In this document: positions 25,175 through 33,041 of the stretch, in pieces
Layout: every line of letters starts with the position of its first letter
Numbering within the stretch: the first letter of the stretch is position 1
NCBI GenBank assembly: GCA_964497515.1
Contig: CAZCCV010000022.1
Coordinates: 1-40,397, forward strand
Origin: CAZCCV01 sp964497515
GTDB taxonomy: Bacteria > Armatimonadota > UBA5829 > DTLH01
Reading direction: 5' to 3'
DNA length: 40,397 nt
The notes under the pieces: model-generated
The model's input: the letters and a program-made list of their open reading frames with translations, nothing else
Databases searched by the model: none
What the model was told of the DNA's origin: nothing
Translations under genes and position numbers: made by a program

Positions 25175-26032
25175 ATGAACATAAATATCAACGATATAGT
25201 CAAAGAGCAGATGCCTAACCCCTACCTGCCACATTTGGCCATTGTGGAGAAGATCATCACTGAGACGTGGGACACCAAAACGTTCCGTGCGGTGTTTGTC
25301 GATGATAAGATCCGCGATGAGTTCACTTACGAGCCGGGTCAGTTTCAAGAAGTCAGTGTTTTTGGCGTAGGGGAAAGCACTTTCTGCCTTACTTCGTCGC
25401 CTACCCAAAAAGGTTACATAGAATTCTCCGTTAAGCGCTTCGGCACGGTTACGCAGGCGCTGCACGAGCTCTCGGAAGGGGCCACCGTGGGAATTAGAGC
25501 ACCTTTTGGCAACTGGTTCCCCTACAATGAATGGAAAGGCAAGGATCTGTGGTTCATTGGGGGTGGAATCGGGATGGCTCCGATGCGCTCAATTATGAAC
25601 TTCTGTCGGGGTAACCGCGATGACTACGGAAAGATAGTAACTATTTACGGCGCGCGCACCCCTGGAGACCTCTGTTTTACCTACGAGTTCGACGAGTGGC
25701 GCACTAACTCTGAACTGTATCTTACGGTCGACGCCGGAGATGACGATTGGAAAGGGAATGTTGGACACGTTCCCGGGTATCTGTTGGAACTCGCTCCGAA
25801 GCCCGAAAACACAATTGCCATCACCTGTGGCCCGCCTATTATGATTAAGTTCGCGTTGCAGAATCTGAAGGAACTCGGTTTTGCACCGCCTCAGATATAC
25901 ACAACGCTCGAAATGAAGATGAAGTGCGGAATCGGCAAGTGCGGACGCTGCAATATTGGCAACAAATTCGTATGTGTTGATGGACCAGTGTTCTCGCTCG
26001 ACCAGATAGACGAACTGCCGCCAGAGTTTTAA
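25175..26032 (+). CDS. flxA: FlxA-like FAD/NAD(P)-binding oxidoreductase with [2Fe-2S] C-terminus
   Basis: The 285-aa protein belongs to the AsrB / sulfhydrogenase gamma / dihydroorotate dehydrogenase electron-transfer family. The FAD segment is EPGQFQEVSVFGVGESTFCLTSSP (53-76), the NAD(P) loop GGGIGMAP (129-136), and the [2Fe-2S] ligands C251, C256, C259, C267 (CGIGKCGRC...FVC). It is the predicted entry or exit point for NAD(P)H electrons of the complex. It is last in the operon and is followed at once by a strong hairpin. GGAG lies 13 nt before the ATG. Confidence 0.88.
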   Translation: MNININDIVKEQMPNPYLPHLAIVEKIITETWDTKTFRAVFVDDKIRDEFTYEPGQFQEVSVFGVGESTFCLTSSPTQKGYIEFSVKRFGTVTQALHELSEGATVGIRAPFGNWFPYNEWKGKDLWFIGGGIGMAPMRSIMNFCRGNRDDYGKIVTIYGARTPGDLCFTYEFDEWRTNSELYLTVDAGDDDWKGNVGHVPGYLLELAPKPENTIAITCGPPIMIKFALQNLKELGFAPPQIYTTLEMKMKCGIGKCGRCNIGNKFVCVDGPVFSLDQIDELPPEF

Positions 26033-26033
26033 C

Positions 26034-26067
26034 GAGAGCTGCTCAAAGCAGCTCTCACACTTATTTC
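26034..26067 (+). terminator. Hairpin at the end of the hdr-flx operon
   Basis: A perfect 10-bp stem (26034-26043 with 26047-26056, loop CAA) begins 2 nt after the flxA stop. The following bases are T-rich but interrupted (ACACTTATTTCTATT), so termination may be incomplete. The remaining 130 nt to the next gene show no clear promoter. Confidence 0.65.
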
Positions 26068-26204
26068 TATTGTCACCATCACTCCTTCCTGTGCTTCACA
26101 GCACTACTTCGAGTCGATTCGCCCTACGATCTGAACTCCACAGCAAGAGCTAGGCACATATTGCGTCTCCTGTATATTGAAAGAGTATCACCAAGGAGTA
26201 GAGG

Positions 26205-26957
26205 ATGACTTATCGTAACCCACTGCGACTCAGCCTTATGGCATTAGTGCTTGTCGCGTTTGTTTCCACCTCGATTTATGCTGAGACTGCACAAGGACTT
26301 CGCAAGAGACTCGCTACAGCCAGCGCATCGTTGAACGACCTAAAAGGTATGATGGTTGTAACCTCATCGAACAAGTCGAATGTGGGAGAAATCACCAAAG
26401 GCGCACTTGAGTTCCTAGATCGAGGTTTCCGACAGGCCAATGTCACCTACAAAAAGCCCGATAAGTTCAGAGCTGAGGGAGAAGCCAAGGGAGTCCAGGC
26501 CACTTACGTGCTCAATGGCAACTCGAAGCAGATTATCATACCGTCTCTTATGCTCAAAAAGACTGATAATGTAGCCGGCCAGCCCGGAAAGAAACAGTCT
26601 ACGCTCGATCTGGGTTTTGCGACAGACGCGCTCTGGACTGACTATAACGTGAAAGTGACTTCGCAATCCAAAGGGGTAATGCAGCTTCAACTGACTCCGA
26701 AGGTTGTGAAAGACAAGCGTAAACAGGTTGTTTGGATCGAAACCAGCACACTTAAAGTACTGAAGCGCGAAGTCTATGGAGGCAAAGGGCCGCTCAAGCT
26801 GCGACAGGTCTTTTCTGACCATAAGAAGTTCGGCTCAATGCCAATAGCAACTGTAGTGAAAGTCTATACACCTGATGGTAGTCTGGCAGGAACTGTTAGC
26901 TATAAGGACTTCAAAGCTAATACAGGCGTGCAGAACGCGCAGTTTACCGTGAAATAG
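26205..26957 (+). CDS. LolA-like outer membrane lipoprotein-sorting protein
   Basis: The 250-aa protein has a clear signal peptide (cleavage probably after A26, SIYA-ET) and resembles the LolA/LolB-like family (COG2834). Seen features are LRKRLATASASLNDLKGMM, YKKPDKFRAEGEAKG, VVWIETSTLKVLKREVYG and a C-terminal YKDFKANTGVQNAQFTV strand. Such proteins bind acyl chains in an open beta-sheet and carry lipoproteins or other lipids to the outer membrane. AAGGAG precedes the ATG. It converges on tsaD with only 25 nt between. The exact cargo is unknown. Confidence 0.75.
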   Translation: MTYRNPLRLSLMALVLVAFVSTSIYAETAQGLRKRLATASASLNDLKGMMVVTSSNKSNVGEITKGALEFLDRGFRQANVTYKKPDKFRAEGEAKGVQATYVLNGNSKQIIIPSLMLKKTDNVAGQPGKKQSTLDLGFATDALWTDYNVKVTSQSKGVMQLQLTPKVVKDKRKQVVWIETSTLKVLKREVYGGKGPLKLRQVFSDHKKFGSMPIATVVKVYTPDGSLAGTVSYKDFKANTGVQNAQFTVK

Positions 26958-26982
26958 CTGGCAAGAATCCGTTTAGTGTAAA

Positions 26983-27990
26983 CTACCGCGTTTTCCATTC
27001 AGCGAGTGGTTCGGAGGAGTGCGAGTCCAGGTCTAATCCGGATGTCTCACCGCGGATGAACCGATAGTATCCAGCGGCTGCAACCATTGCTGCGTTATCT
27101 GTGCACAGGTCTATCGGCGGCGCACTGACTGTTATACCTGACTCTAGGGCTCGTTGCTCCATCTGAGAACGCAGCGCTCTGTTCGCCGCCACACCGCCTG
27201 CTATAACCAAGCGTTTTACGCCTTTTGATTCTGCTGCCTTCAGCGTATTCGTAACAAGAACATCGACCACAGCCTGTTGGAAGCTGGCGGCGATGTCCGG
27301 AATCGAGACCCGCCCTTCGTTCTGTTGCACAAAACGTATAACGGCAGTTTTCAACCCGGAAAAGCTGAAGTCCAGGCTATCGCCAACTTTCGCACGTGGG
27401 AAACGCACTGCCTTAGGGTCTCCTTCGCCCGCCAGTTTGTCGATGATGGGGCCACCGGGATACCCGAGCCCCATCGCGCGAGCTGATTTGTCGAATGCCT
27501 CCCCGGCGGCATCGTCTCGCGTGCGTGCAAGCATCTCATATTCGCCGTGACCGCCCATATATATGATGTCTGAATGACCACCAGATACCACAAGGCAGAC
27601 GAATGGGAACTTGAGATTTGGGTCGGCGAGGAAATTGGCATAAATGTGCGCCTCAAGATGATGCACACCGATCAGCGGCAGGTCTGCAGCCCATGCAATC
27701 GCCTTTGCTGCCGACACTCCAACAATGAGAGCAGGCACCAACCCGGGACGGTTAATCACCGCTACTGCGTCCAGATCGCCAAATGTCACATCGGCCTCGT
27801 CGAGAGCCTGTTGCACCGTGGGGTTGATTAGTTCTACGTGCCTTCTTGAAGCTACTTCTGGCACTACTCCGCCGAAGCGCTGAAACAGGTCTATCTGCGA
27901 CGCAACAACATTGGAGAGAACCGTGCGACCATCTTCGACAACTGCCGCGCTGGTCTCATCGCAGCTTGTCTCAATTCCTAAAATCTTCAT
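26983..27990 (-). CDS. tsaD: tRNA threonylcarbamoyladenosine biosynthesis protein TsaD
   Basis: TsaD transfers the threonylcarbamoyl group to A37 of ANN-decoding tRNAs with TsaB and TsaE. The 335-aa protein from ATG 27990 has GIETSCDETSAAVV, the metal-site HHLEAH and VSGGHSD, DDAAGEAFDKSARAMGLGYPGGP and the C-terminal GGVAANRALR. The ATG overlaps the rimI stop by 1 nt (TGATG). tsaB and tsaE are not in the window. Confidence 0.97.
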   Translation of the reverse strand: MKILGIETSCDETSAAVVEDGRTVLSNVVASQIDLFQRFGGVVPEVASRRHVELINPTVQQALDEADVTFGDLDAVAVINRPGLVPALIVGVSAAKAIAWAADLPLIGVHHLEAHIYANFLADPNLKFPFVCLVVSGGHSDIIYMGGHGEYEMLARTRDDAAGEAFDKSARAMGLGYPGGPIIDKLAGEGDPKAVRFPRAKVGDSLDFSFSGLKTAVIRFVQQNEGRVSIPDIAASFQQAVVDVLVTNTLKAAESKGVKRLVIAGGVAANRALRSQMEQRALESGITVSAPPIDLCTDNAAMVAAAGYYRFIRGETSGLDLDSHSSEPLAEWKTR

Positions 27991-28541
27991 CAAGATACCC
28001 GTTGTGGGGAGTTTTCTGCGTCAGCGTTGACGTTTGCACCCTCAAGCAAGAGGCGTCGAAGTTGCTTGAAGCGTGTGCGATACTCGGTGCTCATCATATC
28101 ATCCACCCAGAAAATTACGGCGTTTTCGTTATTGTCGCTGTAGTAGCCTCGGCGGATAGCGGCTGGGGAGAAACCATATTTGCGGTAGAGATTCTGCGCC
28201 AGAAAGTTGCTTTCGCGGACTTCGAGTGTCGCTCGGCGTGCACCACGGTTTTGCGCTTCTTCGAGTATAGCGTAGAGCATCTGCTCACCGATCTTTCGCC
28301 CGCGATATGCCGGATCGACTCCTATCGTCGTGATGTGAGCCTCATCCATCAGCAACCACATCCCAGAAAAACCGACGATCTTATCGTCTGCCCACGCCGT
28401 GATGTAGTGAGCTGATCGATTGATCAGTTCAGTCAGATAGGTGCTTTCGTGCCACGGAGTGGAAAAGCACTGCTTTTCGATCTCCATAACCCGAGCTATA
28501 TCTGCCCGCTGCATCTTCTCCATTCTGACAAGCTGAACCAA
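27990..28541 (-). CDS. rimI: Ribosomal-protein-alanine N-acetyltransferase RimI
   Basis: The 183-aa GNAT protein has the RimI pattern: MEIEKQCFSTPWHE near the N-terminus, the AYRGRKIGEQML acetyl-CoA loop, EVRESNFLAQNLYRKYGF and YYSDNNENAVIFWVD. RimI acetylates the N-terminus of ribosomal protein S18 and often lies beside tsaD. The TTG start at 28541 has AGGTGAGG 4-5 nt upstream; an ATG at 28523 has no ribosome site. The C-terminal 30 residues extend past the usual end of the family. A consensus-like promoter lies just upstream. Confidence 0.9.
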   Translation of the reverse strand: MVQLVRMEKMQRADIARVMEIEKQCFSTPWHESTYLTELINRSAHYITAWADDKIVGFSGMWLLMDEAHITTIGVDPAYRGRKIGEQMLYAILEEAQNRGARRATLEVRESNFLAQNLYRKYGFSPAAIRRGYYSDNNENAVIFWVDDMMSTEYRTRFKQLRRLLLEGANVNADAENSPQRVS

Positions 28542-28563
28542 TTTGCCTCACCTGATATGCCGC

Positions 28564-28592
28564 AGTCTAGCACGAACAATAGTGCATGTCAA
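28564..28592 (-). promoter_or_regulatory. Promoter for rimI-tsaD
   Basis: On the minus strand, TTGACA (28592-28587), a 17-bp spacer and TAGACT (28569-28564) give a start near 28557 and a leader of about 16 nt carrying the GGTGAGG site. Confidence 0.75.
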
Positions 28593-28774
28593 TTGCGGTT
28601 CAATCAAGCTAAAACAGTATACCCACACCTGTATTGGGCTGCGCAGCTAGCGACGATAGGTTGAAAAAAGACGAAGCATAGTGTAAATTGGTTATTAGAT
28701 AGGATGCATCACGTCTTAATGATTCTTGGGTCTGTGTGCGACTTTCGGCGTTTCCTGTCGGGTCGTATTCATAG

Positions 28775-28780
28775 TATAAT
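28775..28780 (+). promoter_or_regulatory. -10 box for the PIN-TRAM gene
   Basis: A perfect TATAAT lies 51 bp upstream of the gene; the -35 region (TTCCTG) is poor. The rest of the 28600-28770 gap shows nothing else recognisable. Confidence 0.45.
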
Positions 28781-28813
28781 CAAATGAAGCACTAATGACT
28801 ACCATAATATAGG

Positions 28814-28833
28814 AAGGAGGTGAGAATGATATG
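28814..28833 (+). promoter_or_regulatory. Strong ribosome site with a two-codon ORF overlapping the start
   Basis: AAGGAGGTGA (28814-28823) is fully complementary to the 16S tail. The first ATG after it (28826) reads ATG-ATA-TGA, and its stop overlaps the ATG of the PIN-TRAM gene at 28831. Confidence 0.5.
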
Positions 28834-29970
28834 AATAAACGGACAATCAGAGTTGTAATGATGGTTCTCTTTATGGCCGTTGGCGCGATAGGCACTACTT
28901 ACCTCGGTAAAAAGTATATTGAGGTCTTAAGCCGTAGCCAGGGTGCGGCCGGCGTGCCAGACGCTGCCAAGCTACCGGCAACGCTGACGTTCAGTCTTGT
29001 GGGTGTGTTGATTGGAGTCCTCATTTGGACGTTCCTCTATTACCAATTGCACCGACTACGACGATCGCTTGAGACTATGTCTGCTGTTGATAAGATCTAC
29101 GGTGGAGTTGGCATTATCGTTGGAATGCTGTTAACCGGGCTTATTATTTCGAGTTTTCGGCTTCCAACCTGGGCCGGTATTGTTACGGCTATCGTACTTT
29201 GCTACATGTGTATTGTTGCAGCACTGTCGATGAAAGAGCAAATCCGCATTCCTACATCAGCATCGCCCGGCAAATCCGGCGCGAGCAACGTTCTCCGGCC
29301 GAAAATACTTGATACTAACGTCATCATAGACGGGCGAATTGCCGACATTTGTAAAGCAGGATTTGTGGAAGGGCCGATTTATGTGCCCCGGTTTGTTCTC
29401 GAGGAGCTTCAACTGATTGCCGACGCCAGTGATCCGCTGAAGAGAGCGCGGGGACGTAGAGGGCTCGATATCTTGAACTCTATGCAGCAGGAAGTAAGCC
29501 TGCAGATTCAAACCTACGATTCTGAGAACCACAGTAGCCGCCCGGAAGATGTCGACGGCAAACTGATCGAATTGGCAAATGAACTTGACGCAGCGCTGGT
29601 CACCAACGACTACAACCTGAACAAGGTGGCCATTCTTCACGGCATCAGAGTTCTCAACGTAAATGAGCTTGCTAACGCGTTGAAACCTGTAGTCCTTCCC
29701 GGCGAAGAGATGGTTATTACTATCATCAAAGAGGGAACGGAGCCCAACCAGGGAATCGGATACCTCGAAGATGGCACTATGGTTGTTGTGCAGGATGGGC
29801 GCAAGAGGATTGGCGAGACTGTGGATGTATCGGTTACTAATGTGCGCCAGACTGCAGCGGGCAAAATGATCTTCACCAACATGAGTGAAGACCGGAAGGA
29901 CGAGGATGGGCCGATTGACAGGGACGTGCGCAATTATAGCAGCGGCCGGCCGAGGAAGAAGATTCGGTAG
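28831..29970 (+). CDS. Membrane-anchored PIN-TRAM domain protein (YacL-like)
   Basis: The 379-aa protein has four hydrophobic segments in the first 135 residues, a PIN nuclease domain (about 156-275: ILDTNVIIDGRI, VLEELQLIA, DGKLIELA, LVTNDYNLNKVA, with the acidic residues expected at the metal site) and a C-terminal TRAM domain (PGEEMVITIIKEGTEPNQGIGYLEDGTMVVV). It resembles B. subtilis YacL, encoded near radA and ispD there. The PIN acids suggest RNA cleavage; the target is unknown. A lysine/arginine-rich tail is encoded in the region that overlaps ispDF. Confidence 0.92.
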   Translation: MNKRTIRVVMMVLFMAVGAIGTTYLGKKYIEVLSRSQGAAGVPDAAKLPATLTFSLVGVLIGVLIWTFLYYQLHRLRRSLETMSAVDKIYGGVGIIVGMLLTGLIISSFRLPTWAGIVTAIVLCYMCIVAALSMKEQIRIPTSASPGKSGASNVLRPKILDTNVIIDGRIADICKAGFVEGPIYVPRFVLEELQLIADASDPLKRARGRRGLDILNSMQQEVSLQIQTYDSENHSSRPEDVDGKLIELANELDAALVTNDYNLNKVAILHGIRVLNVNELANALKPVVLPGEEMVITIIKEGTEPNQGIGYLEDGTMVVVQDGRKRIGETVDVSVTNVRQTAAGKMIFTNMSEDRKDEDGPIDRDVRNYSSGRPRKKIR

Positions 29971-31105
29971 TGAGACCAATAAGGTCTTTGTAGAAGTTCT
30001 GGGGAAGCCGATTCTTGCACATACTCTGCTAGCGTTTGAACGATGCGCCTCAATTGATAGCATTGTTCTGGTTACAGGTGCTGACGAATTGCACCAGGCA
30101 GAAGTCGTGGCTAAATCGGCTGGCATAGATAAACTGATGGCGGTAGTTGCCGGTGGCGACTGCCGCCAGGATTCTGTACTGTGTGGCATAAAAGCCGTAG
30201 ACCCTGCAACGGATTTAATTGCCGTGCACGATGGAGCTCGTCCGCTGATCCCAGAAGCTACTATTGAAGCTACCATAGAAGCAGCCCGGGAATCCGGGGC
30301 TGCTGTTGCTGCTGTACCGGTGATTGATACGATCAAACAGGCTGATAGCAAACAGTATATCGCTGCCACTCTGGATCGAGATGTAATTTGGAGCATTCAG
30401 ACACCGCAGACCTTCGATAAATCGTTGCTCCTCACCGCATACAAAAGAGCCGAAGAAGAAGGCTACACTGCTACAGACGACGCAGCTCTCGTTGAGAAAC
30501 TGGGACACAGGGTCAAACTAGTGATGGGCTCGTACGACAACATAAAAGTTACCACACCGCTTGATCTTCAGATTGTCGAGGCAAAATTGGCGGGCGCTGA
30601 GTTTTCCACCACCTCTTCCAACTGTCGAGATATTCGGACTGGTTTCGGCTACGATATTCATCAGTTTGAAGAAGGCAGAAAGCTGTTCTTGGGTGGTGTC
30701 GAGTTCCCTGGCGAAGTGGGGCTTAAGGGTCACTCCGATGCAGATGTCATCCTGCACGCTATCGCCGACGCGATTCTAGGCGCGGCAGCGCTCGGAGATA
30801 TAGGCCGACATTTCCCCGATACTGACCCTGCGTATCAAGGGACATCCAGCCTGCATCTACTATCTAAAGTGATGGAAATAGTCGCTAATGATGGGTGGAA
30901 GGTGTTGAACGTCGACGCTACCCTGGTTGCCGAGCGACCAAAGATCGCAAAACGCGTGCCTGAGATGCAGCAACGGATTGCCCATGCGCTTTCAGTTGAT
31001 GTATCGCGTGTAAGCATTAAGGCCTCAACTGCTGAAAAACTTGGCTCCGTTGGTGCTGGCCAAGGTGCTGCGTGCTACGCTGTAGCTACTATTGAAGCGC
31101 ACTGA
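29906..31105 (+). CDS. ispDF: Bifunctional IspD-IspF (MEP cytidylyltransferase / MEcPP synthase)
   Basis: This 399-aa fusion carries two steps of the MEP isoprenoid pathway. IspD (1 to about 232) has AAAGRGRRFG and NKVFVEVLGKPIL, VHDGARPL and TDDAALVEKLG. IspF (about 242-399) has GYDIHQFEEGR (metal ligands D and H), GHSDADVILHAIADAILGAAALGDIG and KASTAEKLGSVGAGQGAACYAV. ATG 29906 is preferred because GGAAGG lies 6 nt upstream; a GTG at 29885 is also possible. The gene overlaps the PIN-TRAM gene by 65 nt. IspE, which acts between the two steps, is not in the window. Confidence 0.95.
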   Translation: MGRLTGTCAIIAAAGRGRRFGSETNKVFVEVLGKPILAHTLLAFERCASIDSIVLVTGADELHQAEVVAKSAGIDKLMAVVAGGDCRQDSVLCGIKAVDPATDLIAVHDGARPLIPEATIEATIEAARESGAAVAAVPVIDTIKQADSKQYIAATLDRDVIWSIQTPQTFDKSLLLTAYKRAEEEGYTATDDAALVEKLGHRVKLVMGSYDNIKVTTPLDLQIVEAKLAGAEFSTTSSNCRDIRTGFGYDIHQFEEGRKLFLGGVEFPGEVGLKGHSDADVILHAIADAILGAAALGDIGRHFPDTDPAYQGTSSLHLLSKVMEIVANDGWKVLNVDATLVAERPKIAKRVPEMQQRIAHALSVDVSRVSIKASTAEKLGSVGAGQGAACYAVATIEAH

Positions 31106-31130
31106 CGAAAAAGGAATTAGGAGGCAAACT

Positions 31131-31877
31131 GTGCGAATATCTGTTGGCTTTGCTGCTATGGTCTACGTTATCTTTATGGTGGGAATGTGGATGCTAGTTG
31201 GCCACGCTGCGGAGGTAAACTCAGAAATGGACAAGCAATTCCAACAGAAGACGATAGTTATCGGTGAAAAAGAGATCCGATACGCCGTCCACGTTCCTGC
31301 TGAATACGACCCGAAAACCCCAACACCGACTATCGTCTTTTTACACGGCATAGGTGAATGTGGCACAGATGGTGTCGCACCGCTTCGCGTTGGAATCGCG
31401 GAAGCTATAAAGAAGAACCCGCAAGAGTGGCCGTTCATCGTTATCTTCCCGCAGAAAGAGAAGTCCTCTGACAGTTGGGGAAACAAGGATGCAATGGTTA
31501 TTGCCATTCTCAAGAAGACTCAAGACGAATTCAATGTCGACAAAACGAGGATATACCTTACAGGTATTTCGCAAGGTGGGCACGGAACCTGGGCGATCGG
31601 AGCCAATCATCCACAACTGTTTGCAGCAATTGCCCCTGTGTGTGGATGGGGAAGCGAGAGTATGGCGAAGAAGCTCACCAAAATGCCGATTTGGGTGTTT
31701 CACGGTGACAAAGACCCGTTGGTAACTGTTGAGGCAGCCAGAAATATGGAGAAATGGCTGAAATCCGCCGGGGGCACTATGAAGCTTACGGTCTATCCCG
31801 ATGTGGGTCACAATTCTTGGGACAAAGCCTACAGAAAAGAGCAGCTTGCGGCGTGGTTCTTGAAGCACAAGAGATAG
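31131..31877 (+). CDS. Secreted alpha/beta-hydrolase esterase
   Basis: The 248-aa protein from GTG 31131 (AGGAGG 6 nt upstream at 31119-31124) starts with a signal peptide (about 1-26, cleavage near GHAAEV). It then has an alpha/beta-hydrolase domain with FLHGIGECG, the nucleophile elbow GISQGGHG, the acid in FHGDKDPLV and the histidine in DVGHNSW. It resembles predicted peptidases/esterases of the PHB-depolymerase or feruloyl-esterase type (COG4099). It lies 25 nt after ispDF and may be co-transcribed, with no obvious metabolic link. An ATG at 31092 would destroy the signal peptide and overlap ispDF. Confidence 0.85.
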   Translation: MRISVGFAAMVYVIFMVGMWMLVGHAAEVNSEMDKQFQQKTIVIGEKEIRYAVHVPAEYDPKTPTPTIVFLHGIGECGTDGVAPLRVGIAEAIKKNPQEWPFIVIFPQKEKSSDSWGNKDAMVIAILKKTQDEFNVDKTRIYLTGISQGGHGTWAIGANHPQLFAAIAPVCGWGSESMAKKLTKMPIWVFHGDKDPLVTVEAARNMEKWLKSAGGTMKLTVYPDVGHNSWDKAYRKEQLAAWFLKHKR

Positions 31878-32128
31878 ACTAAGAAGCAATTTGCATGCAG
31901 GCTCGATAGTGAGTCTTCTGATCCTGCATAACCCCAAGCTTAATGCATACCTATCCCCATCGTGTCATTCACACTAAGAAGAGACTCTCCGCGCACAAAT
32001 TGCCGAATGCATAGCCGGTTGAAGTTGTGATATACTCACGTATGGCTCCTCATTTCAATACATCGGACGAGATGTCGCAGCCGAACAAACACACCATACT
32101 TGCTCGTAGTGAGCGACTGGAGGATCTG
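31878..32128. other. Intergenic region without a recognised gene
   Basis: The 251-nt gap holds a 7-bp ATGCAGG/CCTGCAT inverted repeat with a long loop near 31903-31935, and TATACT at 32031-32036 as a possible -10 for the STN-domain gene, without a good -35 box. Nothing else is recognised. Confidence 0.4.
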
Positions 32129-33022
32129 ATGAAAGCTGTTCTTTCTGTACTGATTGCACTCGCATTTATCTCGGCTCCCGTGATGGCAGCAGAGACTGCG
32201 GCATCGAAGACTGTCACCTTGGATGCCACCGACAAACCAATAGCTGAAGTGATTGATATAATTGCCAAAGCGACCGGTGAGAAGATTCTGGTAGAAAAGC
32301 TGGTGTCTGGCAGTATCACTGCCAAAATCGCTGATGCCACAGTGGAAAAAGCGCTGGATGCTGTAACCAAGTCGCTCCACATTCAGTGGCGCAAGATATA
32401 TGTCATTCCAGGCACTATTCTTGAGAAAGACGCAGATGCTCTTGCGGCACAGATGCGAACAGTGCTTTCGCTCAAGTTTCCGGACATCCTTATAGCTCCT
32501 GTCGGAACAGGCAGATCGTTTGTGCATATTCAGAAAGAGGCTGCCGCCGATGAAATCACAAAGGCTATTCCCGCTGAAGCAGGATTTACGGCAGTCTATC
32601 TGGTGACAGACGACACCCAAGCTTACAAAAAAGAGCTGAAGGATGAGTCGAAGAAGAAAATCGCCACGTACTCAGATATTCAGCGGAAGCTGATGAAAGA
32701 CTTCCTGGATATGTCTCCAGAAGAACGGAAAGCCGCGCTTGTTGAGAGTATGAATCTCATGAACCAGCTTGGCTCTGAAGGAATGAAGCAGTATCTGGAA
32801 GCTGTTCTTGAGCTCGACCCCGCTTATGTGTCGGACATGAACAAGATGAGCATGCAGGTTATTATGAACCTGGATCCGCAGACGAGAAAGAGTATGCTCA
32901 GAATGTCCGTTCAGTCATCGGCTGACGTTATGGAAGGGCTGACCCCAGAACAACAGATGCAACTGGAGCAAGAGATTATGGAGATTATGCAGGAGACTCA
33001 TAAGTTCCCCGGCGTTGAATAA
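32129..33022 (+). CDS. Secreted STN-domain protein of unknown function
   Basis: The 297-aa protein from ATG 32129 (GGAGG 5 nt upstream) has a signal peptide (about 1-20, PVMA-AE). It is followed by a domain like the secretin/TonB short N-terminal (STN) domain at about 27-92 (TLDATDKPIAEVIDIIAKATGEKILVEK...). No secretin or TonB-receptor barrel follows. Instead comes a short beta-rich part and a Met/Glu/Gln-rich helical tail (about 195-295) with repeated starts of the type M/L-S/D/T-P-E/Q (MSPEERKAAL, LDPQTRKSML, LTPEQQMQLE). It is probably periplasmic. It lies 19 nt before pheA. I cannot assign a function. Confidence 0.7.
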   Translation: MKAVLSVLIALAFISAPVMAAETAASKTVTLDATDKPIAEVIDIIAKATGEKILVEKLVSGSITAKIADATVEKALDAVTKSLHIQWRKIYVIPGTILEKDADALAAQMRTVLSLKFPDILIAPVGTGRSFVHIQKEAAADEITKAIPAEAGFTAVYLVTDDTQAYKKELKDESKKKIATYSDIQRKLMKDFLDMSPEERKAALVESMNLMNQLGSEGMKQYLEAVLELDPAYVSDMNKMSMQVIMNLDPQTRKSMLRMSVQSSADVMEGLTPEQQMQLEQEIMEIMQETHKFPGVE

Positions 33023-33041
33023 GAAAGCAGTGTGACGCACT

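Noticed and set aside
29257..30396. 379-codon open frame on the minus strand across the PIN-TRAM and ispDF genes
   Set aside because: Both sense genes have clear motifs throughout; the antisense translation is Ser/Arg-rich with no recognisable domain.
32027..32128. 34-residue extension of the STN-domain protein
   Set aside because: It would bury the signal peptide; the ATG at 32129 has GGAGG at good spacing.
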